Shown: positions 1-8,145 of the stretch, one piece after another
How positions within the stretch are numbered: position 1 is the stretch's first letter
How the letters are laid out: each line of letters begins with the position of its first letter
DNA from: a virus
Length of the DNA: 64,000 bases
Virus record (IMG/VR): IMGVR_UViG_3300035157_001069
Coordinates: 1-64,000 of that record
Strand: one strand, 5' to 3'
Notes under the pieces: model-generated
The model's input: only the letters and a program-made list of their open reading frames with translations
Told to the model about the DNA's origin: nothing
Databases searched by the model: none
Made by a program: the position numbers and the translations under genes

Positions 1-60
1 GTTATAAAAAACTGAAAAAGTAATCAACTAATATATAGATATTGATTATATATAAAGATC

Positions 61-1080
61 GTGGCATCGTTGCAACAACTAGCCCAAGCAAAAGCAAACG
101 AACAAAATTCTAATGGTGGATACGACTGGAGTACTCATACTTGGAATAAGGGTAGTCAAAAACAAAATTATGTAGACCAATATCGAAAGAATTTATGGGA
201 AGACTTACAAAAAGCAGATACTGATGGCGATAAGCATTTATCGAATGCAGAGTTTGGCAAGGTTTGGGACAAGATGTATGACATCATTGGAGATGGTAGA
301 GCGCCTCATTCGGGTGGTTGGTTTGACAAGGGAGCAGGAGCGCAGAACGCACTAGCTAAATTAATTACTCGTCAAGGTTTAAAAGTAGATAACGATCTTT
401 TAAATAGATTCGGACTAAGACAAGACCAAGAGACTGGCGACATACTGGCAGGCGTTGGTTTTAAGCACAGAGAATCAAACTTTGGTAGAGACGCAGACGA
501 CGATCTATCTTCTTGGGAAGGCTACTCTACTAAGAATGATTTTGCCGATTCACACTGGAGTTTCAGCGATTACGGAGACAAAATCCCGACCTATAGATAT
601 AAATGGAGCAATACAAATGCATGGGAAAAACCAAAAGATGATACAGATCCTCCTGTTACTTGCACACCTCCCCAAGTCTTAGATCCCGGCGGATCTGGAA
701 CATGCATTAGTCCTCCAGGTGGAGGAGGAGGTAGTGATGATGACACGACCAATAAGGGTAACGATTGGAATATAGGTGATGATATTCCTCAAAAAGGAAA
801 TCCTAAATCAACATTCCCTGGTATGAACTTCACTGATTTCATTAAGGGAATGGGAGTAAAATTAGGTATATCACAAAATCCAATGGAACAAATGGGTAGC
901 ATTCCTTACGTCACTAGTGGCAATTATTTCAACGCTAGATCAGATTGGCAGAATAATACAACTGGTTATAAGCCTAAGCATTACCAAAAAGGTAAGTTTG
1001 ATACTTTCTTACATAGCAACAAACCTGGAGATGCCACGTTAATGGCTGATGATCTAATAGGCAATTTATTCAACGCCTAA
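61..1080 (+). CDS. EF-hand-containing putative virion protein
   Basis: No family recognised for the whole 339 residues. Residues 53-64 form a textbook EF-hand loop (D53, D55, D57, L60, E64), so calcium binding is likely. Around residues 204-230 there is a Pro/Gly linker with a short Cys-x(n)-Cys module (CTPPQ...GTC) that resembles the Cys modules of the large adhesin at 25652-27484, which suggests a surface virion protein. The start is GTG; an in-frame TGA at 43-45 rules out a longer protein and no ATG is nearby. Upstream is the very AT-rich run tatataaag, possibly a promoter. Confidence 0.75.
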   Translation: MASLQQLAQAKANEQNSNGGYDWSTHTWNKGSQKQNYVDQYRKNLWEDLQKADTDGDKHLSNAEFGKVWDKMYDIIGDGRAPHSGGWFDKGAGAQNALAKLITRQGLKVDNDLLNRFGLRQDQETGDILAGVGFKHRESNFGRDADDDLSSWEGYSTKNDFADSHWSFSDYGDKIPTYRYKWSNTNAWEKPKDDTDPPVTCTPPQVLDPGGSGTCISPPGGGGGSDDDTTNKGNDWNIGDDIPQKGNPKSTFPGMNFTDFIKGMGVKLGISQNPMEQMGSIPYVTSGNYFNARSDWQNNTTGYKPKHYQKGKFDTFLHSNKPGDATLMADDLIGNLFNA

Positions 1081-1147
1081 GAGAAAGATTGTAGAATTAA
1101 TAAGAACATATAGACTTAGCTCATTCATTGTCTACTAGGGTTTTCTT

Positions 1148-1948
1148 ATGACAACGTTAAATAGTGATCAACAATGGTTATCCGATACCTATAAAAGAAT
1201 TCTTGGTAGAGATGTAGGTCAAGAAGGCCTCGACTATTGGGGCAAGGAACTGTCCAGTGGCAACCAAACACGACAACAGGTCGAAGCTAATATCAACAGA
1301 AGCGATGAAAAGTGGCTAGGAGATACTTACAAAAGAGAATTAGGCAGAGAGCTAGGCGATGAAGGCAGGAATTGGTGGATGGGAGACCTACGTGGTAAAG
1401 GTTCAGGGAAGGAAGACTTAACTTATGGCAGTGACAGACCAGTTCAGACTCGTCAACAAGTACTAGAAAACATTAGACGTTCTGACGAATGGAAAGATAA
1501 TAATAGTATTTGCTTGCCTTACTTTGGACCGGGTGGATGTAACGATAGTCCTAATCCTCCTAAGCCTGGCCCTGGTCCTGACCCTGATCCTGACCCTGAC
1601 CCTGATCAAGATCAGAACAACCCCGATAATTATGATTGGAATAAATATAGTGCAACCTTGCCTGCTTATGAAATAGATCCTGATTCTCCGGGTCTTAGTG
1701 GTGCGGCCAGCTTCGGAAATAGACTGTCAGATAGCGCGGCAATACACATCAATAAGCTCTATCAAAATTCTCGTAATTCAATGAACGAATTACGTTTCGT
1801 GAATAAACGTAATATGGCAAATGCCTTGAATTTTGACGACGATGGCAACGTTACAGGACCTAAGTTTACAGTTCCAGACTACGGTGATCCGAAAGAAATG
1901 TTTGACTATTACTATGACAAACTGTATGGAGACGACGACGACGATTAA
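1148..1948 (+). CDS. DUF4214-repeat virion/adhesin protein
   Basis: Two DUF4214-type repeats are visible (about residues 9-52 and 55-118), each with the pattern Y-x-x-x-L-G-R-x-x-x-x-x-G-x-x-Y/W-W and ending in a Q-x-V-x-x-N-I-x-R-S-D motif. A Pro/Asp-rich linker of repeated DP units follows (about 136-160), then an acidic C-terminus ending in five aspartates. DUF4214 occurs in secreted and surface proteins and in cyanophage structural proteins. The same domain recurs five times in the gene at 25652-27484. Most likely a tail-associated or adhesion protein; no enzymatic role is visible. Confidence 0.75.
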   Translation: MTTLNSDQQWLSDTYKRILGRDVGQEGLDYWGKELSSGNQTRQQVEANINRSDEKWLGDTYKRELGRELGDEGRNWWMGDLRGKGSGKEDLTYGSDRPVQTRQQVLENIRRSDEWKDNNSICLPYFGPGGCNDSPNPPKPGPGPDPDPDPDPDQDQNNPDNYDWNKYSATLPAYEIDPDSPGLSGAASFGNRLSDSAAIHINKLYQNSRNSMNELRFVNKRNMANALNFDDDGNVTGPKFTVPDYGDPKEMFDYYYDKLYGDDDDD

Positions 1949-1994
1949 TCTTCATTATTTGAAACAAAGTTAAATAAGTTAATATACCCACTCA

Positions 1995-2019
1995 TTGACA
2001 TCTATTGCTATCGATAGCA
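1995..2019 (+). promoter_or_regulatory. Candidate promoter -35 box with palindromic operator
   Basis: TTGACA at 1995-2000 is a perfect sigma70 -35 hexamer. It is followed by the 14-base perfect palindrome TGCTATCGATAGCA at 2006-2019, which sits in the usual spacer position for an operator. No convincing -10 box at 17 bases was found, so this is a candidate only. The next gene starts at 2058. Confidence 0.35.
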
Positions 2020-2057
2020 TTTAGCGATACTTTTTATTCAGATCGAACTCCGACTGA

Positions 2058-2810
2058 ATGTCTACCCCCGAATTCGAACCTTTTCGAGTTACGAAAATAT
2101 CGGCAACGGAAACACCTCAACGTGTGATTTACTCTGCCTTATATAGCGAGACAAACGATCATTTTTTAGAAGATGTCGAGACCGATCAAAACTATTTTGA
2201 CGACAGAACATCAGGTTCATTAGTCGTACAACATTACAGAAGTCTTAGCCAAAGAGACCCAGGTTGGGGCGACTATAGTTGCTTGGATCATGCTTATTTA
2301 ACCTTGCAAATCAAGGCAGATCATCTCACGCTGTCTCAATTAACGAAAGAAAATGATTTCAGAATCAACCTGCAATCTTTAAGTAGTGCTGGTGACTCTA
2401 TTCGTAAATCGAAAGATAAAAAAGAACCATTAGAAAGTATTTTCTATTCCAGAAGAGAAGGTAACTACCCTGATCATCATGGTCATAGACAGCCTTGGAG
2501 CAGTGCTGATAGAGAAAATCATTTAGCTATATCTAATTCTGCTGCTATGGATTATGACCATCAACGAAGCAGAGGTATATCAGAAACAATGGCTCAGCAG
2601 TTTTTGACAGTCAACATCATGCAAAGGGCTACCATGACTGGTAGTCTACGTTCGTGGCTCAATCTACTTGATTACAACTCCAGACTTTGCCATCCTTATG
2701 AGATGAGAAACGTGATGGGGTTAATTCAAAAGCATGTCCACGACTGGTCTCCTGATATCTATCAGTGGTGGTCTAACACATTCCGTTGCAGGTTAGAAGT
2801 AGCACTATGA
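2058..2810 (+). CDS. ThyX-fold protein with degenerate flavin motif
   Basis: Several landmarks of flavin-dependent thymidylate synthase (ThyX) appear in order. They are an N-terminal segment (FRVTKISATETPQ, residues 9-21), the D77-H78 aromatic/beta segment that matches the family's E-H region, and a C-terminal segment RGISETMAQ...TGSLRSWLNLLD...EMRNVMGLI (172-223) that matches the family's GI-x-x-E-x-AR ... TGSLR-x-W ... EIR. The diagnostic RHR-x7-S motif is replaced by K97-E98-N99-x7-S107, keeping the spacing and the serine but losing the residues used for FAD and dUMP. ThyX normally makes dTMP; this protein may be inactive or repurposed. Start ATG; downstream gene overlaps by ATGA. Confidence 0.65.
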   Translation: MSTPEFEPFRVTKISATETPQRVIYSALYSETNDHFLEDVETDQNYFDDRTSGSLVVQHYRSLSQRDPGWGDYSCLDHAYLTLQIKADHLTLSQLTKENDFRINLQSLSSAGDSIRKSKDKKEPLESIFYSRREGNYPDHHGHRQPWSSADRENHLAISNSAAMDYDHQRSRGISETMAQQFLTVNIMQRATMTGSLRSWLNLLDYNSRLCHPYEMRNVMGLIQKHVHDWSPDIYQWWSNTFRCRLEVAL

Positions 2811-3040
2811 AGCCAACAGATGAACAAGCGATGCAGTTGCTGATGGAGTCTCATTCTGCATTAGCAGATTTGGTAGACGTAATTGAAAACGATGAAACGT
2901 TGACTACTGTGGTCACCGCTATAAAATCAGCAGAGGAGCGTTTTGATTTGCTCTTAGTAGATTTTCAGAGGCATTTCCTGCATGGCGCGACCCAAACCAG
3001 TGGAACTTTTAACGAAGTTCTTCCCAGAATTAATAGATAA
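2807..3040 (+). CDS. Small conserved-context protein, unknown function
   Basis: Unrecognised 77-residue protein, predicted mostly helical and acidic in the first two thirds. The start ATG at 2807 overlaps the preceding stop as ATGA, the usual coupling junction in this genome, and is preferred to a longer reading that begins inside the previous gene. Its 3' end overlaps the next gene by 59 bases in another frame. Confidence 0.6.
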   Translation: MKPTDEQAMQLLMESHSALADLVDVIENDETLTTVVTAIKSAEERFDLLLVDFQRHFLHGATQTSGTFNEVLPRINR

Positions 3041-3428
3041 AACAGTTTCTGCTTCTAACAAAGAAGCATCTAAGGAGTTAGACGTAAGAATTTGCGAAGC
3101 GATTATGTCTGATATGATCAGGCATTTTGATACTATTAGAGGTTATTTAGGAGACGGAGCAATCATATTAAATCTCCTGTCGGAGCATGTTCAAGAAAGG
3201 CAGAACTACGTTAATAAATTCATGATGGAGCAAGATCTCAAAGATGCGGAAGAAAATAAAGACACCACAGTTATTGAATTCTGCAAAGATGCCTTGAAGA
3301 CTTTTGATACAACAGATTTTAAAAAAGAGATTTGCTTTATTTTGATAGATAAATCGGGAGGATCAATTTTAAAATTACCTCGAGAAAATCCTGCTAAACG
3401 TATAGAAGAGATGATGAGTGAGCTTTAA
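2982..3428 (+). CDS. Unknown helical protein
   Basis: Unrecognised 148-residue protein, charged and helical, with no signal peptide or membrane segment. It starts inside the end of the preceding gene and its stop touches the ATG of the Dam-like gene at 3428, so it belongs to the same tightly packed plus-strand operon as the ThyX-like gene. No catalytic motif seen. Confidence 0.65.
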   Translation: MARPKPVELLTKFFPELIDKTVSASNKEASKELDVRICEAIMSDMIRHFDTIRGYLGDGAIILNLLSEHVQERQNYVNKFMMEQDLKDAEENKDTTVIEFCKDALKTFDTTDFKKEICFILIDKSGGSILKLPRENPAKRIEEMMSEL

Positions 3429-4045
3429 TGTCAGTAGCAAAATGTGATCTAGCCCCACCAAAGGACGTCACTCTTGGGGCGAAATCAGTGATGGGGGCTA
3501 TTGACTTTGATCCTTATTCCACCAACCAAATTAATACCTTAGTCGAAGCTGCTCGATTTTATGATAGAGACTTGTATACGCTAGAAGATATTGTCAGTAA
3601 AGAATGGGATGCTCCTTTGCAGAAACGTGCTTTCATAGGAGCACCAGCTGGCGCAGTATTGACACGTCGATTGTTAAATAAAACACTTAAAGAATATAGA
3701 AAAGGCAATATCAATCAAGCTATTCTTTGGCTCGCCCACAATGAATCATTGATTAGGTCTCCTTGGATTTGGGATTTTCCTGTCTGCATACCTTTCAAGC
3801 GCTTAAGGCCTTGTTGGTACGACGATGAATTAGATGTTTACAGAACCGTTGCACCTGCCGATTGGTCTGCAATTGTTTTCTTACCTCCTCCTTCCCCTCC
3901 TGCATTATTCCATTCAGCCGTTTCTAGATTCAATAATGTCTTTAATCCTGTTGGACGTATTGTATTTAACGAATACAGTGGTGATAGTGACTGGGAAAAA
4001 TCCTACAAAGTCGCTAACAAGAAATCATATAACTATCATTCATGA
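3428..4045 (+). CDS. Dam-like methyltransferase-fold protein, degenerate motif
   Basis: The layout matches phage DNA N-6-adenine methyltransferases of the Phage_dam type: an acidic D-F-D-P segment (26-29), a hydrophobic strand ending in G71-A-P-A-G75 where the family has N-P-P-Y, then QAILWLAH (97-104), an arginine-containing RLRPCW segment (125-130) and a second strand SAIVFLPP (147-154). The catalytic (D/N)PPY is therefore replaced by GAPAG. Binding of a nucleotide-like ligand may remain but adenine methylation is doubtful. Stop overlaps the next ATG (ATGA at 4042). The fold call rests on motif spacing and needs a profile search. Confidence 0.5.
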   Translation: MSVAKCDLAPPKDVTLGAKSVMGAIDFDPYSTNQINTLVEAARFYDRDLYTLEDIVSKEWDAPLQKRAFIGAPAGAVLTRRLLNKTLKEYRKGNINQAILWLAHNESLIRSPWIWDFPVCIPFKRLRPCWYDDELDVYRTVAPADWSAIVFLPPPSPPALFHSAVSRFNNVFNPVGRIVFNEYSGDSDWEKSYKVANKKSYNYHS

Positions 4046-4482
4046 GTCAAATAGATAATCAGATCCTGGATAATCCTCCTGATTCTTTTATAGCTCCTGA
4101 TGGTAATAAATATTTAACGATTAGATCCATTGTCTATGATTCTTGGATCACATGGCAAGATGCACTGCCTTTCGATAAAGATTCTAGATCGAAACTCACT
4201 CAAGAAATTTACAATAATATTGTCGAATTAGCAGGTCGTATTCACAAGCTTCATCAATCATTGCCAAATTACAAGCAAACGATTGACCCTCCTTTTGAAT
4301 TTGTTTTATGGTGGGACCCCGAAGATATTGATCCTCTATGGAGCCATGGAAAATCTTGTCGATTTATGATTGATAATTTTTCTGCTCAAGACGTACAGCA
4401 CTACAACTCGGTTCGAAGAGGCAATAAGCTCATTGTCAAACCATTAACCAAAAGATTAGTAGAAGTTCGATGTGCTAACTAG
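4042..4482 (+). CDS. Unknown protein downstream of Dam-like gene
   Basis: Unrecognised 146-residue soluble protein with many aromatic residues (WITWQ, FVLWWDPED). Start ATG overlaps the Dam-like stop as ATGA, so it is probably co-translated. The 3' end converges with the minus-strand gene at 4479, their stop codons sharing bases. Confidence 0.65.
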   Translation: MSQIDNQILDNPPDSFIAPDGNKYLTIRSIVYDSWITWQDALPFDKDSRSKLTQEIYNNIVELAGRIHKLHQSLPNYKQTIDPPFEFVLWWDPEDIDPLWSHGKSCRFMIDNFSAQDVQHYNSVRRGNKLIVKPLTKRLVEVRCAN

Positions 4483-4763
4483 GTTCCTAGATCTTCATAT
4501 ATTTTTTTCTTTCCTTCCCATATTTCCCTGCCTGCGCTAAATGGTTTAACCTCTTGGTCAAATATTTGACGCCTAGCTCCTTGCTCAGAAGCTCGTTGAT
4601 TCATAACATTGATACCAGTACTTCCTGTGAGGCTCTTTCTTCCTCCCGTACTTCCACCATATGATTGACTATCGTGATTCATTTTTCTAGCTTTCGCTAA
4701 GAATTTCTGAACCAAAGGTGAAAGTTTATTTCTGTACGCAGCTGCTGGATCTCCTTTTAACAC
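4479..4763 (-). CDS. Small basic protein, unknown
   Basis: A 94-residue minus-strand ORF filling the gap between two plus-strand genes. Basic, Gly/Ser-containing (SYGGSTGGRKSLTG). Its stop overlaps the convergent plus-strand stop, and it ends just before the following plus gene. Compact fit and phage-like composition support a real gene, but nothing else does. Confidence 0.5.
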   Translation of the reverse strand: MLKGDPAAAYRNKLSPLVQKFLAKARKMNHDSQSYGGSTGGRKSLTGSTGINVMNQRASEQGARRQIFDQEVKPFSAGREIWEGKKKIYEDLGT

Positions 4764-4802
4764 TAGATGTAAAAGCTTGCTTCATTTACTATCCTAGGCA
4801 CA

Positions 4803-5135
4803 ATGGATTTATATATGGAAAAGACTCGCTTTGATCTCATCCCTTGGCAAGCTGTTGGAGACATCGCTGACGTTCTCGGTTACGGCGCTCGAAAGTATAG
4901 CTCTAATAATTGGTGTAGGGGAACTGAGTGGGGGCGTTACTTTGCCGCACTCTGCAGACATCTCTTTGCCTGGTGGAGAGGAGAGAATAATGACCCCGAA
5001 ACAGGCTACTCCCACCTCGCCCATGCCGGATGCTGCCTCCTCTTCCTCATGGAATACCAAAGAAATGGATGGGGAACCGACGACAGGTTTACTGGTCCCG
5101 ATGAAGAAGTCTTCACAAAGGGAGATGGCAGGTGA
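4803..5135 (+). CDS. dATP/dGTP diphosphohydrolase-like protein (DUF5664 family)
   Basis: The protein reads as a near-complete match to the phage DUF5664 family (all-alpha NTP pyrophosphohydrolase relatives): KTRFDLIPWQAV (7-18), YGARKYSSNNW (27-37), RYFAALCRHLFAWWRGE (45-61), DPETGYSHLAHAGCCLLFLMEY (64-85). Family members are proposed to cleave dNTPs, so a role in shaping the nucleotide pool is likely. Either ATG 4803 or the ATG four codons on could be the start. The stop overlaps a GTG start of a membrane micropeptide (GTGA). Confidence 0.75.
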   Translation: MDLYMEKTRFDLIPWQAVGDIADVLGYGARKYSSNNWCRGTEWGRYFAALCRHLFAWWRGENNDPETGYSHLAHAGCCLLFLMEYQRNGWGTDDRFTGPDEEVFTKGDGR

Positions 5136-5218
5136 CAGTTAATACGTTTCTATTAGTCTTATTAGTGATTGCTGCTTATATCAATTTATACATCCAACTC
5201 AAGAAGGTACGTCGATGA
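5132..5218 (+). CDS. 28-residue single-pass membrane micropeptide
   Basis: Short reading frame joined at both ends: its GTG start forms GTGA with the upstream stop, and its TGA forms ATGA with the halogenase start at 5215. The product is one hydrophobic helix (residues 5-21, FLLVLLVIAAYINLYIQ) with a basic tail KKVRR. The double coupling is strong evidence that it is translated. A similar micropeptide lies at 60934-61011. Function unknown; a membrane anchor or regulator is possible. Confidence 0.6.
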   Translation: MTVNTFLLVLLVIAAYINLYIQLKKVRR

Positions 5219-6387
5219 CTAAAGTTACAATCGTAGGTGCAGGTAATGCAGGATGTTTTACTGCCCTTGAATACTCATGGCTAGCCAAGATTGACAAATG
5301 GGTAACACTAGGTAGGGGTGTAGATGAGATTGAATTAATATACGATCCAGATAGTGCCTCTGAAAAAGTAGGTCAAGCTACTTTTCCTCCCCAGCCTCAG
5401 TTACTTTGGAGCGCTTTAGAAAAAGAATTTAATTATTATTCCAATAAAATTAATGCCACCCCAAAGTTAGGTATCTTGTATCAAAATTGGGGTAAAACTA
5501 ATAAGGACGTCTTTCATCCTTTTCCTGGTAATCATATTGCTGTGCATTTTTGCCCGTGGGAGATGCAGTCATTTGTCCTGAACTCTAACGCCTTCGAAGT
5601 TAAAAGACAAAAAGTAGATGATATATCCAATATTGATTCAGATTATATTGTTGACTGTAGAGGAAAACCATCTGACTTTGAAGACTATGATCAGTTAGTC
5701 AATCCTATTAATGCTGTTGTCTTAGGGAAGCCAAACGAACCTAATACAGATCCTTTTACAAAACATATTGCAACAGAAGATGGGTGGACTTTTGTTATTC
5801 CTACCGATAAAACTTCTCCCTCGTACAGCAGATCTGTTGGCTATTTATATAACAAAGATATAACCTCGCGGGAAGATGCTGAAAAGAATTTCACCAAAAA
5901 TTTTGACGTCACAGTAACTGACAATTTGACGTTTAATAGTTACGTAGCCAAGAATCCTGTTATAGATAACCGTATTATTTTGAATGGTAATAGGTTGTTT
6001 TTCTTGGAACCTATGGAGTCGACTTCTATATCTACATACCAAACTTGGGCAAAACTATCGTATCAGTTTGTTGGTAATAAAGGATGGGCTCCTCACCATG
6101 CAGTGATTGATATTAAAAGACATATTCAACAGGTACAGAATTTTATTTTATGGCACTATAAATTTGGATCCCAATACGACACTCCGTTTTGGAAATACGC
6201 AGAAGGATTAACTTTGGCTGATCCAGAGTTTACAGATGCGTTGCACTTCGCAAAGAATCAAACTTTAGAAACTATCAAGATTGCAGAGGCTGCTTATCCT
6301 AGCACTTATAAGTATGGTCCTTGGTCTATATCTAGCTTTAAGTATTGGTTGAAAGGAATGAATGAAAAATTATATCAAAGGCATTAA
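5215..6387 (+). CDS. Flavin-dependent (tryptophan) halogenase
   Basis: FAD-binding G-x-G-x-x-G at residues 8-13 (GAGNAG). VGQATFPP (52-59) matches the family's VGEATIP. K84 in TPKLGI is placed like the catalytic lysine of PrnA, which forms the halogenating intermediate. GWTFVIP (190-196) corresponds to the W-x-W-x-I-P family signature with one W changed to F. EPMEST (265-270) carries the conserved active-site glutamate E268. Length (390) is shorter than PrnA-type enzymes (over 500). Halogenase-like genes are known from cyanophages; their substrate is unknown. Needs reduced flavin from the host. Converges with the next minus gene, 18-base overlap. Confidence 0.85.
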   Translation: MTKVTIVGAGNAGCFTALEYSWLAKIDKWVTLGRGVDEIELIYDPDSASEKVGQATFPPQPQLLWSALEKEFNYYSNKINATPKLGILYQNWGKTNKDVFHPFPGNHIAVHFCPWEMQSFVLNSNAFEVKRQKVDDISNIDSDYIVDCRGKPSDFEDYDQLVNPINAVVLGKPNEPNTDPFTKHIATEDGWTFVIPTDKTSPSYSRSVGYLYNKDITSREDAEKNFTKNFDVTVTDNLTFNSYVAKNPVIDNRIILNGNRLFFLEPMESTSISTYQTWAKLSYQFVGNKGWAPHHAVIDIKRHIQQVQNFILWHYKFGSQYDTPFWKYAEGLTLADPEFTDALHFAKNQTLETIKIAEAAYPSTYKYGPWSISSFKYWLKGMNEKLYQRH

Positions 6388-7044
6388 ATCAAAATCTTTG
6401 TAATCAGAAATATCTATATTTTCACGTTCAAAATATTCCATATTATATACTTCGAAACCGATACTAATTGATTCGTCGGCCATTTCATTTTTCTCGTATT
6501 GATGTTTCTTTAGGTAATGAACATTCTGTGCATCGGTTACTAACAGTAATCCTGTCTTATTCTCTATTTCTTCATTTAAGTCAGGGAATACAGTAACAGA
6601 TTGTCCTGGCTCGACCCATAAAGATCCAGCGTAACTACCTTTATGTCTATGTAAATTTGTTTCTGTATTACATATATTTAACCAATACTTAATCCAATAT
6701 CGACTTTTGTTCTTTTGATTATCTAAATCAGGATTAGGCTGTCGGGTAAGCACAGGTTCTTGTGTATCAGGATCTAAGATTGTTTCCCCTTGATCATCTT
6801 TAGTGGTTAGCATTGTTGTACGATAAATATACTTAAAACCAATTAACGGTCTTAATATAAAATCTAACTCTCTATATAAATCATATAAAACAGTACTATG
6901 ACTAGATTTCAGAAAAGGGTTCCCTGTTTGAATTTCTCGAAGTTCTTGTTTGATAATATCTAAATTTTTAGGAACATCTTCAATATGTTTCTGAACAAGA
7001 TTACCCCATATTTGAGGTGCTTTTTTTCTTAAACGTAATTTCAT
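6370..7044 (-). CDS. Putative cupin/2OG-Fe(II) oxygenase-like protein
   Basis: The C-terminal half shows a double-stranded beta-helix pattern: H132-x-H134, then Y-x-G-x-L-W-V-x-P-G (138-147) and a later H176 before a C-terminal strand. This fits iron-binding cupin or 2OG-dependent oxygenase geometry but the HxD carboxylate is absent, so the metal site is uncertain. The N-terminal half is helical and unrecognised. It overlaps the upstream oxygenase gene by four bases (ATGA), making a two-gene unit. Confidence 0.45.
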   Translation of the reverse strand: MKLRLRKKAPQIWGNLVQKHIEDVPKNLDIIKQELREIQTGNPFLKSSHSTVLYDLYRELDFILRPLIGFKYIYRTTMLTTKDDQGETILDPDTQEPVLTRQPNPDLDNQKNKSRYWIKYWLNICNTETNLHRHKGSYAGSLWVEPGQSVTVFPDLNEEIENKTGLLLVTDAQNVHYLKKHQYEKNEMADESISIGFEVYNMEYFERENIDISDYKDFDLMPLI

Positions 7045-7697
7045 GTGACTGGTTGTAAATTAAAATTTAAAGTGACACGAATCTCATCCTCTGCAGATGA
7101 GCTTGCGTGGATTGTATAACCATCAAATAATACTAATTTACCTTTCTCAGACTTCTCGCGATGAATTTCCTCTAAATGATCCATCGTTAACTTATTAGTC
7201 TGGAATAATAAATACAACTGATATCCATCTTCAATTTCTTTTTTAAACTCTTCTTTGCATTGATCTTTGATCTTAAAGAAAACAGTATCAGCCTCGCAAT
7301 CATTAACAAAATATAATCCTGTTTTGTTGTATTCCCCGAAATCTATATGAGGACGATGAGGAATTTTACCTGCTCCTTGTCTATTGGGATACATCCAAAA
7401 TTGTAATCTTCTTATATTAAAACTCTGGTCTCTATATTGATCTAAATGCTTTGTAATTGCATTAAAATTCATCCTATCTAAAAGACCAGCTAAATTGCTA
7501 ATTATCTTGGTTGGCATGCCATCTTTAATAATACAAGCATTAAAACCTGGTATCCTTGTACTTATTTGATCTTTTTTATAACCAACAGGAAAGGTTACAT
7601 CTGGTTGGTATGTCCAATAAATTTCGTCATTAAAAACAAACGCTTCGATTTTGTCAGCGTCTTCCTGTTCTAACCAATAAGTTTCATATCCATCCAT
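7041..7697 (-). CDS. 2OG-Fe(II) oxygenase
   Basis: The iron and 2-oxoglutarate binding residues are visible: H117-I-D119 in a PHRPHIDFGEY context, the distal H197 in FDGYTIHASS, and R207 ten residues later for the 2OG carboxylate. These residues and a beta-rich C-terminus define the family of dioxygenases that hydroxylate proteins, nucleic acids or small molecules. Substrate unknown. It is translationally coupled to the gene at 6370 and is one of about eight such folds in the window. Confidence 0.75.
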   Translation of the reverse strand: MDGYETYWLEQEDADKIEAFVFNDEIYWTYQPDVTFPVGYKKDQISTRIPGFNACIIKDGMPTKIISNLAGLLDRMNFNAITKHLDQYRDQSFNIRRLQFWMYPNRQGAGKIPHRPHIDFGEYNKTGLYFVNDCEADTVFFKIKDQCKEEFKKEIEDGYQLYLLFQTNKLTMDHLEEIHREKSEKGKLVLFDGYTIHASSSAEDEIRVTLNFNLQPVT

Positions 7698-7702
7698 TGC
7701 CT

Positions 7703-8110
7703 TTAAATATTAAATTTCTTTAGCAATTCATTTAATTCTTTCATCTTCTCTTCATTTGCCTTAGCTGCAGCCATCGTTGCAGGATCAGGACCTGCATTTG
7801 GAGCTTGAGGAGGAGCCGACACTATAGGAGAGGAAGAAGGCATAGGAGAAGGTCTAGAAGCCTTTAATCCAATAGCATTCATTTCCTCTTGTACTGCTTG
7901 CATAACTAATGGAGGAACCTTGCTAATTGCTTGAGAAACTTCATCTCGCGGAATTAAAGTAGGTATTACTCGTTCTATCGCAGCAACTCTGTTGTCTATT
8001 TGAGCCGATACATCATCACCAGAGGGTTTTCCTTTTTTAACCTGAAAACCAACGATCTGAGATAATGTAATACCAACTAATGCTCCTGAGACTGCTATTA
8101 ATGCTTCCAT
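7703..8110 (-). CDS. Membrane-anchored protein with Pro-rich linker
   Basis: A hydrophobic N-terminal segment (2-22) is followed by a short basic stretch, a helical region (35-80), a Pro/Ser/Ala linker (84-107) and a charged C-terminal helix. This looks like a small anchored virion or lysis-accessory protein. No family recognised. Confidence 0.55.
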   Translation of the reverse strand: MEALIAVSGALVGITLSQIVGFQVKKGKPSGDDVSAQIDNRVAAIERVIPTLIPRDEVSQAISKVPPLVMQAVQEEMNAIGLKASRPSPMPSSSPIVSAPPQAPNAGPDPATMAAAKANEEKMKELNELLKKFNI

Positions 8111-8145
8111 TGAGTAAGACTTGAATCAGTCATAGTGTATACACA

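Noticed and set aside
4803-5142. Antisense and other-frame ORFs over the DUF5664 gene
   Set aside because: The plus-strand frame at 4803 matches a known family along nearly its whole length, so the others are shadows.
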